A stretch of 64,000 nucleotides of DNA from Branchinecta lynchi (lineage: Eukaryota > Arthropoda > Branchiopoda > Anostraca > Branchinectidae): contig JAKZAP010000006.1 in the NCBI GenBank assembly GCA_023053575.1, positions 18,423,280 to 18,487,279 on the forward strand. The letters run 5' to 3'. The position numbers and the translations under genes were made by a program. Positions within the stretch are counted from its first letter, which is position 1. The number at the start of each line of letters is the position of its first letter. Positions 36,180-49,400 of this stretch are shown here, piece after piece. Below the pieces are notes generated by a model. That model had not been told where the DNA came from. It saw only the letters and a program-made list of their open reading frames with translations, and ran no database searches.

Positions 36180-36530
36180 GGAATACTTTCATACAGGGGC
36201 ATCACAACTGGATGGGGGGAGGGGGGGACGTCCCCCCCAAAGCTGTTGGCCAGTTCGTAAAAAATATCCGAGTCGGTGGGAAGCGCCACGATTTTTCATC
36301 AAAACAGTTGATTTTTTTCAGGAAAACAGTTGTTTTTTCTGAAAATTCGTTGATTTTTCTTCAAAATTGTTGTTTTTTTCTAAAAAAATCAGTCGATTTT
36401 TTTTTTCAAAAATGCATTTTTGTTGTTGAAAACAGTCGTTTTTCTGAAGAAAAAGTTGGTAAAAATTACCAGCCAGTCGGTAAATGCCTCGTCCCCCCCC
36501 CCCCCAACATTTTGGCTAGTGGCGCCTCTG
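36180..36530. repeat. G/C-tract-bounded repeat with GTTGATTTTTT modules
   Basis: GGGGGGAGGGGGGGACG lies on the left and a C run lies near 36,495-36,505. Between them are about six imperfect copies of a 28-30-bp AAACAGTTGATTTTTTTC-like module. The 115-codon frame here is Phe/Lys-rich from the repeat and not a gene. Confidence 0.6.
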
Positions 36531-36737
36531 CTTTCATATCATACCATCCACCCACCTAAAGTCTGATTGTAACCTACACTCATTTGCAATTTGACAAACA
36601 TTTGCAATTGCTTTCAAATTTGCACATGTAAATCTTTGACATCTGACTACTTTCTTTTTAAAGATTCTCGTTCATTAAAACCCCCTCATCTGAACCTTGC
36701 TGGGAATCATATAATGCACGATCATTACTTCCAGCTA

Positions 36738-36806
36738 CAGCCTGAAGCCCTTGCCAAGAAGGGCTGAAATATGGCTGAAAAATATCTTAGCTGACCAATT
36801 AGTTTT
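36738..36806. mobile_element. CAGCCCAAGCTGAC-family MITE remnant
   Basis: CCCTTGCCAAGAAGGGCTGA followed by AATATCTTAGCTGACC matches the middle part of the MITE family; the ends are missing. Confidence 0.5.
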
Positions 36807-36825
36807 GATTATTTCTCTGTTTGAT

Positions 36826-36900
36826 TGGCCAACTCCAACTATACTTGCTCCAGCATCTCCAGTCGAATGCAGGACCCAACACTACAACAACAAAATAGTC
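36826..36900 (+). pseudogene. Decayed duplicate of part of TMEM63 exon 1
   Basis: Seventy-five bases align without gaps to 37,330-37,404 of TMEM63 exon 1, with 8 differences by hand count (about 89 percent). The translation keeps the frame: [18 protein letters not shown] here, and [18 protein letters not shown] in the gene. No splice acceptor or donor borders it. It lies 504 bp upstream of its parent and in the same orientation. Confidence 0.85.
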
Positions 36901-37079
36901 AAATTTTTTTTTATTGCCTACTGATTCATTTGTTGTAGTTCAAATAATCAATCCAAAGCAATACCTGTTATTCTTTTGCTTTTTATTTTATTTTCGTTGT
37001 GCAACATTGTCAGTGCTAAAGTATGCCACCAGGCATGTGCACTGGTCCGTGATTTTTTATCTATGTTTGTTGTAATTAA

Positions 37080-37105
37080 ATACTACTACTACTACTACTA
37101 CTACT
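37080..37105. repeat. TAC/ACT trinucleotide microsatellite
   Basis: About eight ACT units follow GTTGTAATTAAA, which looks like the tail of an old LINE or SINE upstream of TMEM63 exon 1. Confidence 0.7.
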
Positions 37106-37260
37106 GCTCTTTTTTATAATAGATACAAATACAGGTGGAGGTTTTAACACCCTGACCGTTTCTTGTCAAAACTCACAATAAGATGCAGCAAGGGTTGGCA
37201 CATGCATATAAATTTAATATTTCGTTTGTGTTATAGGAAAGGCTTGAAGCAGTCCTAGGA

Positions 37261-37467
37261 ATGGAGTCGCCCCATGATCCTAGAGATCCATTCAGTCTCC
37301 TAGTAGACATAGACAATTCAACAACTACATGGCCAAGTCCAACTACACTGGCTCCAGCATCTCCAGTAGAATGCAGGACTCATCATTACAACAACAAAAC
37401 AGTCATATTCTATGGTGGATATGAGGGAATACCTGAGAACCTTCTTGTGAACGTAATAGCATGGCTG
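37261..37467 (+). CDS. TMEM63: TMEM63 exon 1 (coding part)
   Basis: The exon probably begins at 37,237 after TTATAG. The ATG at 37,261 gives residues 1-69. Eight in-frame codons precede it, and their product resembles the REQLGLG-like start of vertebrate TMEM63, so the real start may lie upstream. It ends phase 0 at a GTAAGT donor, inside TM0. Confidence 0.85.
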
Positions 37468-40400
37468 GTAAGTTAGAGGGTCTGCAATCAATGAACTCAG
37501 GGATAGAAAAAATTAGTTTTTACCTGCAGAAACAAATAGAGTTTTTTTTATTTTAATGTTGGCTAGACATGAAGAAGAGAAGAGTGCAGGCTGCAGCAAA
37601 CAGCTGAACATAATTAGCATAGTTGTAGACGATCTAGACGATCCTATATTTGCCATTTCTTTTGATTTTTGCTGTGTGTTGTCCATGAAGGTCAAGGACC
37701 ATCTGAAATGGACTTAAGCTCAAAGCAATCTTCATATGCGGGTTGCAACTTAAACGTAAAATCCAATAAGTATCACTTTTTTGGGACTTAAAACGCAAGT
37801 GACGGGATACCTATGACTTCGTAAAAGCTGTCCGTCGGTCCCTTGTGACCGTCTGTCCGTCCGTGTGCAATCACGATAACTCTCGAAGAAAATGTTATAT
37901 GTGGTTGAAACTTGGTGTGAGGATTCTGTGTGTCAAACGACAGGTCAGTTGCGTAGTTGGTAGTCGTAGCCCTGTATTTAGGGGTGGTGGAGAGAGTTCA
38001 AATTAATGGATGAACAAAATACCTTTTAAAAGCTAATGAGATTCAGGGTCGATGGGAGAGATTCGATCCAGGCGTAATGAGACACACTGAATTCGTATCT
38101 GAATATTATTTTTCACCACAAAAATAGTTCGCCCTCAATCGGCCGAAACCGAAAATGTTTGAAGTATGTGAAAATTATTGTCTTGCCGGACAAGTAGTTC
38201 GCCCAGAATCTGGCTGAAACCGGAAATTTGGCAGAAGTGTAAGGCAAGAGGTTTTGAGACCCAATGAGATTGTCGGTACAGGGTGAACAGACATGCTGAA
38301 TGCAGATATGGAACTAGTTTTCTACTAAAATCTGAAACTCGTCGGACAGTTGTTTCGCCTGGAATCCTGCCAAAACCAGAAGTTTTGTAAAATAAAAGTT
38401 CAATCTTTAGTCGATTTTCTAAGTCGGAACACGGCGCTCGCATCGGACGTAAGAACAGCGGTGGGTCCATTTCTGATTGTTTATTGCAAATTCGGTCAAT
38501 CGTAAAGTAGCCCAGAGAAAGTTAGCTCAACTGTGAAGTTTTAGAGCTGCTAGGCTTCGAATAAAGAGTCGACATAAAATACAGACTGAAGTCATATCTG
38601 AAACTTGTTTTCGTAAGATGATTAGCATTTTGGCCGTAATTTGTCAAAAATACATCGTAATTGGTAAAAGGTTTAATGAGTCTGGCGAAGACCGCATATC
38701 TGCAAAACCCGATTGTCTGGGTGAAAAGCTCAAGAAATATAACATTTTTGGGATCCGATTGAGACCTCTGGTTTTGTTCTGATAGTTCGTACTTTAATAG
38801 ACTGTCACTCCTGTCACTCATACTCATTTATCAGTGTGACTGTATCCCTTAATTTGTGTATTTTCCCACCTGACTGTGTTTCCTAATTCTAGGTTTGTAT
38901 ATTGCTCTTCTGTTTCCTCCGGAAAACCCTTGGAAACTATGGCAGGATTGGTCTGATTGAAGGCCCAAATAGAAGGTTAGTTTTAAGTGATCGAGATCTA
39001 GGACGGTTCGCTGACCTGTGGCAGGAGTGCTTTCAGTCATACTAGACGACACAATTAGGCACGCCGAAAGGGATTAAAATTGTCTCACTTAAGAACTTCT
39101 GTATCCCGGATCCGAACATCCGTGGGCGGATGAGTAATCGGAAAACTTGTGAGACGCTTAGGTCCCGAGCGGGTGATCTGAGCCTCGTTTTTGTTGCATG
39201 CTGCAGGTCCACTTCTCGGCCTATTCTTTCTACATCCGTTTTTGCACTGCAGCGCTTCCGAGGAAGACGTCAGCGCTTCTCGAGAATCACGGACTTGCTC
39301 CCCGACCAAGTCCGTGCTTCCCTGCAAGATGCTGCAGCGCTGCCGCTTCAACCAAGAAGAAAGTGAATCCAAAAGCGCATATTATGCAAAAGCAAGGAAG
39401 TGCTGCCGCATCGGTGCTGCAGCACTTCTTTGCTTTTGCCCAATATGAGTTTTTGGCTTCACTTTCTTCTTGGTTGAAGCGGCAGCGCTGCAGCAACTTG
39501 CAGGGAAGCACGGACTTGATGGTGAGCAAGTCCGTGATTGTCAAGAAGCGCTGCCGTCTCCCTCGGAAGCGCTGCAGTGCAAAAACGGATGTAGAAAGAA
39601 TCGGCCGAGAAGTGGACCTGCAGCATGCAACAAAAACGAGGCTCTGATTAGGATCACACTTGATGGCCTGTAAGCACACATGCCCTTGATTTTTCGGTCG
39701 GATTCGACCAGTGTATGGTAACTGTGGGTTCGGGAGTCTTGAGACATGCGAAGGGACGAGACATCAGACATATATGTTGAGGTGTTTATTGGCTCTAGAT
39801 ATGGGGCGTTGGATCTGGCGTATGTTGGGAGGGTTGGATGAGATCAAGAAATCTTCGGAAGCTGCAGTTTTGAGTGCGCCTCTCCAACTATGACGATTTG
39901 TGCTATTGAATTAGGGATCTCGTCGGTTAGGGAGGGGTTGGAGGGAAAGGAAATACTCTGTATGACTAGTGCGAAACTGAAATAATTTTTAGTTTTTAAA
40001 TCCGAAACTACAGTGATTCAGATCCTCTGTAAACCAATCAACAACGTTGGTTGTTGTGACGTTTCTGGCTCTTCGCTGGGCACCCGGCGATTCTACATTG
40101 GCGCGTAGAGTTAGTCATCAAGAGTATTCCCAGAACAGGTTTGCGATCCGGATGAAACTGGGGGAATAGAAAAATCGTCTGCTATTTCCTGGCCCGGGAC
40201 GCATCTGAGTTCTGTTGAGCACATGCAGCTATTAAAGTAAGACTAAAGTCGTAAGACATTGCGGTTGCAATCAAAGTAGACGTCCATGTAGCTTGGCAAA
40301 CCAGATCAGGCTCGCATAAGCAGACCGTTGTTTCGCTATCCAGACGGTGCCATAGTGCGTGGCTGGGCCAATTCATTCTATGCTTTCGGTGCTTTTTGTT

Positions 40401-43400
40401 AAATTTCTCTGTATACTCACTTAACAGCTGGTTTAATATGCATTTCTTTACGGAATCCCGCCACGGGCCAAGTACCTCTTTTGGATTTCCTTTTAGATCT
40501 CATTTATTTCTGCTTCTTCGTAATTGTATTTTCTCTTTTAGGCCAACAAATACTGGAGCGACTTATGACTTGTAAGTATTTAATCTTCGCTCTTAGTGTG
40601 TAAATAAGTAAGCTATGCTACGCGAATAGCCTGGTTGATGGTTAATTTAGCCGATGCGATTCAAAGTGAACTAACCAAGTAATTTTGCTGCGGTTTGATA
40701 TCTCAGCCTATAATTCAAGTATGTATCACTTTTTCCAGATGGACTCAAACAGGTGGGCCGGAGTCAATCCACTCCCCAGACCACCATGATGTAGAGTCTG
40801 TATCCTCTGTTGACAACACGGCCTTAGATCATGGAATTTTCAGTTGGATCTTCGCAACGTTTATGTTGAGGCAAGTATTGTTTTCCTGTTGCACTTGTTT
40901 TTTTGTAGGTTGAGTTTCCCCTACACCGTTAATTATTCACAGAATGATTGCACGTGGGTTGAATTTGTGTGCCGAATTCTGTAGTCAGTGTTGATAGTAA
41001 GACTCATCATAAACAGAGATTAATGTCAGTGCTGACCTATAAAATGTTGTTCCACATGAAAAGATGTAAAAAGCGAATTTTGCAACTGAAAAACTGAGTC
41101 GAATATTCGCAAAATTGAAGTATTGAGAGGCCTCTCGAAAATTCCGAAAATTTCGAAAAATCGAAATATATCGCAAAATTGATAAATAAAGACAAATTTG
41201 AAAATATGGCGCATTTTCGCAGTTTTCGCAAAAAAACTTACTGGAGATTTGCGCCTCTGACACTACGCAGTCATGTTCTAACGCGGAGTGCAATCCAAGT
41301 TTTTGGGACCCAAGGGCCAAGCAAGACGTTGGTGATGGGCTTATTATGGCTTCTTAAAGTTTACGAACGATATAGGGGTAAGGTGACATGCTGAAGTCAC
41401 ATCTCAAATTTATTTTCTTGCCGGACAAAAATTTAGCCAGGAAAGGGCCATAACGGAAATTCGGTATAAGTAAAGTTTTTTCTGTAGCCTATACGGTCGA
41501 TTAAAGACTGGATATTGGGGTAATGAAACATGCTTAATCCGTTTTTGAACCTAATCTTCTTGCCGGACAAATAGTTCACGCGGATTCCGGCCATAATTGG
41601 AAACTCGTTTGAAGAAAATTTTAAAGTCGATTAAAGGTTTGATATCGGAGTAAAAATAAGTGCTGAATCCATCTGAAGTTAACTTTCTCACCGGACAAGT
41701 AACTCGCTCGGAATCCTGTAAAAAAAAGGGAAATTTGGTTAGAATGAAATTTAATCCTGAAGTGGATTGGAGCTTTGTTTGGGGATAAGAATGTATGTAG
41801 GCTAACCCATTTCACTCATTCTGACTGATCTCAGCGGATTCTGCAGTAGTCGGGAGGAAGGAGGGGCTTAAAAATTGGGACCAAAATACTTCTCCAGTAA
41901 ACCTGAACTGATAGTAGGCTGCTCTACTAGAAAAAGAAGGGGAAGTGGGGAAATATGGGTTATTCTCGTCTCAGATGGTCTGGTCGGAATCTCGCCAAAG
42001 CCAGAAGTTTACGAATGAACCTAATTATCTGATATTCTTTTCTATGAAAAGTGTTACCTAATCGATCTTGCTAAACCTTGGGTCTTGCTCTCTATCTTTA
42101 CCTATTGTTATTGACCTCAGTAAAAAGCTAAATTTCGTTGCTCATTTATGCAAACAACTCAGTGCAGTTCCATACCGTATGTACCATATATGTGAGCGAA
42201 CCAAGTTTTTCCAATAAGTTTGTCATCTAGACAGCAGCGCAAACAACCTCAAACAAAAGAGTTTCTGACAACATAACAACCGTTGCTCCTTCTTACGAAT
42301 TGCGAATCTTATTTCCAGCTAATCTAGAGTGGAGAAATTAGAATCGAAATATAGAGGTTTCAGTTTCAGAAAGCTTGGAAATATTCTTACTTGCTGGACG
42401 TGCTTCTGGTCAGTAGTACGGGGTGGGAGGGGGAGGGTTGAGAAAGATCCTCAGTTGTGGTCTGACAGATGAGAACTTGTAGAAACAATGTACTCAAGCT
42501 CAGCGTCTTATTTTTCACCTTCTATTTTCATTTTTCGCAATTATAACTCTTCGGTGAATATTTGCAATTTTCGCAAGATAAAATTGAGGTATTGAACTTC
42601 TGTATCTATGTCCACATGGCGCTGGGATCGAATGACAGTTTAGTCGGGCAGTTGTACGAGAGGTGCAGAGATGTAAAGACAAGCGAGAGAGAGGGAGAGA
42701 GAGCTTGGTATATTTAGAAACTATCATAGCATAACTAAATTCAGTTTCTTACAATTATAAATAACAAACACATATTAGGATTCGGCACTGAAAACCTAAC
42801 TAAAAAAGGACAGAAAGTACTATCTTGTTGATCTTCTGCTCCACAGCTCATAGGGATCTACCAGTGAAGTGCATGAGGAAAGTACTTGGACTTCCCTTCC
42901 TTAAAACTAACAGAAAATTCCTACGATTGAGCCAGATATTTTCTCATTATATATAGTGAGTGTGGTTTTGCTAAAAATCGCGGATATCATCCTCTTGTAG
43001 ACTCAGTTGTCAGACAGACTTGAAAATACTCGCGAAAATATTTATATGACAAGAAAAACAAATGGGCCTGGTCGACCAATTCGTATATGGATCAGTTGTT
43101 CAGTATGCTACCTCAGCCCCCCCCCCCCTTCTCCTCTGGAGATAGGTGTCATTTTAATTTATGTTTTTCTAGCGATGAACAAATCTTGAGTAAATGCGGT
43201 AGCGACGCCGTGCATTACCTCTCCTTCCAGAGGCACTTAATGATGCTGATGGCAGTTTTTACGTTCCTTGCTCTGACAGTGGCCCTTCCCGTCAATATGA
43301 GAGGAACGAAGGTGAATAGCGACTTTAATCAGTTCGCCTCCACGACGTATAGCAACCTCGACCCTGCGTGAGTCTTTTGTCCTTTGATTTCCAGTACCGT

Positions 43401-46400
43401 TAAAGTTTAACCGAATAGGGATGAGATATGACGGTCTAGTTACCCATCACTTTGGTCTAGTTTACACACTGCGTAAAATCCGAGCATATTTTACTCATGT
43501 ATTTGGGTTTGAAAAGATCGCTAGCAATACGAACGTATTTATATACAAAAAGGACCGATTTATTGCTAGAGATCATTTCAAGCCCAAACACGTGCGTAAA
43601 TTACCTCGTATTTCAAAATACGCTCGGATTTGCGCAGTGTGTAAACGTACCATTGTTCACTTAGATAGGCTTAAAGACCCAATGAAAGTACGTACTTCGT
43701 TGCTCCGCTATTCTGTGAACTCTTAGGGGACGCAAACGGCATTAGTCGCGTTTTTTGCAATCGCTTGGAAAGAAAGTTGCCGTTTTTTGCGATCGACTGT
43801 CGACTGGAGGTCAAGTCGATCCGTTTTTTGTCGCTTGACTGGAGATCGACTGGGAACAAAGTCAACAGTCGATCCGATGCACCTTTCTCTTGGAGGTCCA
43901 GTCAAACTTGGTGCCAAATTTTGAAAACTGAAACATGTGGACCCAAAAACGTACAATTTACACCTCAGGAAGCGCCAGTACTGCAGCAGTTTCAGAGACT
44001 GCCGAGGGAAGAGTTGTGGGGATGGACTGATTTATTGAATGATTTAGACCGTTTTTCGAAGGCTTGTTCTCGCTCCCCTATCAAGCGACAAAAAACGGTC
44101 AACTGGATGAACCCGGGAACAAGTCCCAATCGCCAGTCGTTTTGTAAAAAACGCGACTATTGTCTGACGGACGTTGTGAAATTCAGATGTTCCTTCTCAT
44201 ATGCTTGGCTCTTAGTAAGGAGATGTCTACATTTCGATATCAGAACTATTCGGTATGTTTATGCGATTCCGTAGTTATTCAGATCCCGAATAGGCTATCC
44301 GTACAAATCTATTCTGTATAATGTTCGGGATTCGGTATGATTGCCAGGATTCGGTAGTTATCAGGGATAGAGTGAACGAATTTACTGACATTATTCGGTA
44401 ATTTTTCGATGCCAAAACAGTTCGGTACATTAATGGAGATTTGATAGTTACACAGAATCCCGAATAGGCGAACATCAAGATTCGGTAATTTTCCGATATA
44501 ATTTCCAGGATTCGGTAGTTATAACGAATCCCGAACTTCGGTCCAGTTTCGACGAAATTCTACAGATTCATTCGGTATAATTGGGTCTCGATAGTTATAC
44601 TTCATCCCAAATAGGCTGGGTCCAAATTTGTTCGGTATAATAACTGGGATTCGGTAATTTATTCTGTATAATTGCCAGGATTCGGTAGCTACCACGAACA
44701 CATAACTTCAGTGTGATTGCGAATTGCGAAATTCCGAACAAAGGTCGAATTCCACGTCAATCTTAAAATCCGGGGATTGTGGCGCATAGTTTCAAGGTCA
44801 TTTTGGTTCTGTGCAAAAAAAAAAATCGTGCAGGACAAGGTTGGGACATAAATCGAATTTGTAAGCACTGAGAAGAGGTCAGGAGAAGAGGTGAAGCATT
44901 GGCCACAGTCAAAAGGACTGATCTATGATTTCATCGGTAGTCTTTACTTTTATTTTGGATCCCAAAAAGACGTTCTAATCATAAATGTTTCCAAAAATAT
45001 TTTATATATTTATTTATTTTCATTGAACTAAGGACCAACTAGGGCCACTCAAAAACATACAAAAAAAACAACAACAACAACATATTAAACAATAACAAAA
45101 TAAGAGAGAAAAACACAAACAACAAAAAAGGTGCTTGAGCATCAAGTTCGTTGTGTATAGATCTCACCAGACCATGTCCGCCAAAGTGGCAGAGATAGCC
45201 GAAAAAGCGGCCCCGAAAGCACCCGAAGGAGCGGATTGTCCGAAGCAAGAATCCTTGTCTGGATCGAAAGAGATGATCTCCTACGAAGTTCAGGAAAAGA
45301 AGGGAGGCCACCACCAACAAACATTCCGGAAGCACTACAGTTAAGGGAAAGACCAAGAAGCCACCGAAAAGAATTGTTATACAGAACCCGAAGAGAGTTC
45401 TCACACTTAACAGATACAGATTGCACAAAAGCAAGACCGTACAACGGGGTGCAATAAGCTCTGAAAAGAAAACACCTCACGGCAGGGTCGCATTTCCCGA
45501 ACTTACGAATAAGTAAGTTAGCCCTGCAGCACAGCGAACGTGAAAGTGCTTTAACATGGAGCTCGTCACTCAGGGAGGGAGCCACCGTGAATCCAAGATA
45601 TTTGTAGGACTCAACGAAAGACAGCGACACTCCAGAAAGCAATGCCATAGGGATGTGTTTCAGAGGGGTCCCGCGAGGAATGAACGCCATACACTGGGTC
45701 TTGGCCGTGTTAAACACGATATCATTAGCTGACGCAAACTCATCACAAATTGAAAGTAGATGGTTTAGTGCAGCCACTGTAGGAGCTAAAATAACCAGGT
45801 CATCAGCATAACTCAGGTTATTAAAGCAAACACCACCAATGAAACAACCAACCTTAGTTTGAGCCAAACGCAGGTTGAGACCATCCACATATAGGTTATA
45901 CAGCAACGGAGAGAGGACCCCACCTTGCCGTACACCATTCAGAACAGGGAATGGCATGCTGAAATAACCACTCCATTTTATTCTGAAACGCTGTACATCG
46001 AACCAATGTTCAAGAGTTCCAATGACACGACGGTCAACTCCCTTTGTGTCCATTTTATCCAGGAGCTTCTCAAGGTTCACTCTGTCGAAAGCTGCCTTTG
46101 CGTCAATGAAGCACGCAAACACAGGACTTGAAAAAAGCCAGAAATACTGCACGACAGATTTGAGAATGAACACACAAAACTCCGTCGAAGACCCTTCTTT
46201 GAACCCAAATTGATAATGCGACGAATTAATCTGGGATGAAATCAAAGAAAAGAGACATTTTTCGAAAATTTTCGAAATAACAGCCGCCATAGCAATCGGT
46301 CTGTAATTACTTAACGATGTCATGTCTCCGGTATTCGACTTCGGAATTGGAACCAGGCACACCTCAGTAAGGGAATCTGGGACGTAGCTGTGGTTAAGGA

Positions 46401-49400
46401 ACCCATTGAACAGCAGTGTCAACAGACAAATCAGGGTCGGACCACCATGCTTAACATGATTAGTCGTCACCCCATCAAGGCCACCGGACTTACTGCCTGA
46501 AAGCCCAGACAACGACCGAGCCACAGACTCTGCCGTAATCAGCTGCTTAACAGGATCAGTCCATGGTTTGGAAAAGGACCTTGCACTCGCTGCTTTAGGA
46601 TCAGAAGCAACTGACGAGAAAACAGTGCTATAGTGACCCCGCCATAGCTCCGCTATATCTTTGGGCCCAGTCGCTGAACCAACTCTATCAGACATTTTCT
46701 GAGGACCAGCATTTTTAGATTTAGCAACTTTTTTCCAAAAATCACGGAAATTAAGTGAACTAAAACTGCTGGCCAGAGCCGAAGTTCTTAGACTCTCTGT
46801 ATTCTTTTTGCACCACCGAAGGGCACTCCGGAACCTCCCGTGAAGAATTCTCCTCGCAGAATCAAACACACCCCCAAGAGGTCTGCCATTAGCAACCCAC
46901 AAAAGCAAAGCATTTTTCGCAGCTTCGTAATGAGGGCGCACATGATTATTCCAACCAGGAATAATATTCATCCCAAACCTTTTCTTGTTAGTACTACCTA
47001 CACGAAGTGGTAGAGTATGGCACGCACTTACAATAAGAATCGAAACCAGTGTATAGTAAAGCAACCCCAAACCGTTAGTATGAGAAGGGTTAGTACAGTA
47101 AGGAAGAGTACAATGGTAAATAGCATTGATGTCCAGAGCAAGGATACTCTTCTCAACTTCCACACCAAAATTCCGCCTGCTTTCGTAATATTTTGTTTCT
47201 CTGGAACTGCGCTTCATTTAGCTGTGGTTTTAAACCAGTTTTATGCTTTGGATTTGAGAGACATTAAAAGCTAGAATCTGCACGGAAATAGTTAAATTTG
47301 GCAGGAAAAAGCGAACTCTAACAAATCTCGCATGCGGCGCTCATTTTATTGGGTCATGGCTAGAACTGGGTAGCCTACAGTTTGTTGTTCCAGAAAATTT
47401 TTGGGATCTTGCGGTGTTTAGTCCACAGAAAAAGATAATTCATGTGGGGAGCGGTTAAATTTTGCAGGAGAAAATAAATTGAATATAGACTATACTTGCT
47501 TGCGGCGCTCGATTTAATTATGTCTTTGGCATAGTAAACAGAAAGTGCTACTGGAAACATGCCCGGCATTATACTGTCCAAGTGGGCTTCGCAAAAACGA
47601 CGCCTAGTAGCTGTCTAATCTTCTTTTATGCTGCCCTTTAGTGTTACTCTCTGTACTTCGTCTTTTCTGATTAATAATTCAGAATAGCTTGGCTAGAATC
47701 CTCAATTTCTAGGATTCGGTATTATTTTTTAAAGATTCGGTGAAATTTTGGCTCTACCCCCCCCCCCCCTCCCAACTAAAATGCACTTGCGACACCCTTG
47801 CTTAGATGTTAGCATTTAGCTAGCGTGTCTTCTTGGTAATTCGACTTCGCGAATTCATTTTGATTGCAGAATTGCTTTTAAAGAGCTATATAGAAGCCAA
47901 TTACCAGAAATCACCCCTGTAATCATACTAACAGCATATTGCCCGAACTTTCTGATTTAAGGAAAATTTATCTAGAGGGTGTGATTATATCACTTCCTGA
48001 AATTTTGAGCAATAGTAACCCTACCGTTATTACTCGAGTGGGCGTGTACATAGATAAATCTTTAGAGTTAAGATGTTTAAGTTATATTTTTGTTTTTGTT
48101 TGTTTGTGTATATGGCCCGTGGGCTTTGAAATACACTAATCTATCTGTCTATTGTGGGTTTCTTCATATAGTAGCAAGTTAACCCGATGAAAAATTTTCA
48201 TGAATTAGTCGTATGGAGTTGTACGAAAACGTAGCATGCAGTAGTAACTGTTGCCACTGCATGCTACTACTAGCAAACTGGATGCTACTACAGCAAGAAT
48301 GGGTGCTATCGGATTCTACTACTTAAGATTAACCCATTCGGTGGCATGTTACATCAAAGTATTTCATACTACTACATATCAATACATGCAGCTTTTTTTG
48401 TACAACTACTATACAACTACACAGTCAAAGAATTTTTCATCGGGAATCCACACAGTTTTCACCCCAGGTCCTGGCTCGTGGTCATCCATATCACATTGTC
48501 GATCGTCTTTCTGCTGATCGGCATTTACTTCGTTCGTCGGTTTTCCGCCCGACTGCGTGTTAAGGAAACCGAGTCTTTCACCTCGCGCACCTTGATGATC
48601 ACTAAGTTCCCAATTTCGATGTGCAACAAGGATTCGATCTTGCGGCATTTCCGAGAAGCTTATCCACTTCAACCGGTAGAGGAAGTCATAGTTGTCTCGG
48701 ATATGAACCAGCTACTTAACCTGGAAAAGCAAAAGTAAGTAAATTTTAGTTTAGCGTCAAGATACCCACGAGATTATACTATCAAGGTACTTAAAAAGTT
48801 TCTTAAAGCACTTCCTCACACTATTTACTGTTTACCTTCCGATATTTAAAACTATTTGAATACTGTAAAACTAGGCTCTGCTTTTAAAAGATTGTCCACA
48901 GCTTTGACAGTTCTAAGCGTTTTCCTAGGTCCATTATAGCAAAAACCCGGCAAAATTCAAATAACCGGTTTTACGCGTCAATAGCTAAAGCTAGTTGGGA
49001 GCATAATGCACATGAAAATAGTGAATCTTGCAAGTGCAAAGATTCTAGAGGTATCGTTAGCGGGTTTACAATGTAACATGTGCAATTTGGGTCTCCGGGA
49101 TTAAGAGTCAATTGTGCAATTACTGAAGTAGGTTCCATTGTCATAATAGGTATGACTGTTCCTTTATTAGTAGAAGTTCTTGAACATGTATTGTTTGCAT
49201 TACGTTCCTTACACCTCTGTCTCTGATGTTCTCGTATTCTAAGCTCTTGCTGAAGAGTTTAGCAAGCCGATGGAAAAGCCTTACAGTAATACAGTGCAGA
49301 ACAATGCGGCTTCTCCGCAGCATCCAGGCCCCTTGAATAAAGCACAATTTCGCATCATCCGTTTCAGAGTTATTACTGGCCAAAATATTGGAGGGTCCAA

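Noticed and set aside
39198..39647. 149-codon and other overlapping frames on both strands
   Set aside because: They lie wholly within the 463-bp palindrome and mirror each other. They come from GC-rich symmetry, not from a protein.
43765..44274. 169-codon open frame
   Set aside because: It runs across a TIR element and into repeat sequence, with no domain and no splice context.
45135..45457. Plus-strand frames across 45.1-46.2 kb
   Set aside because: They are antisense shadows of the 691-codon LINE frame.
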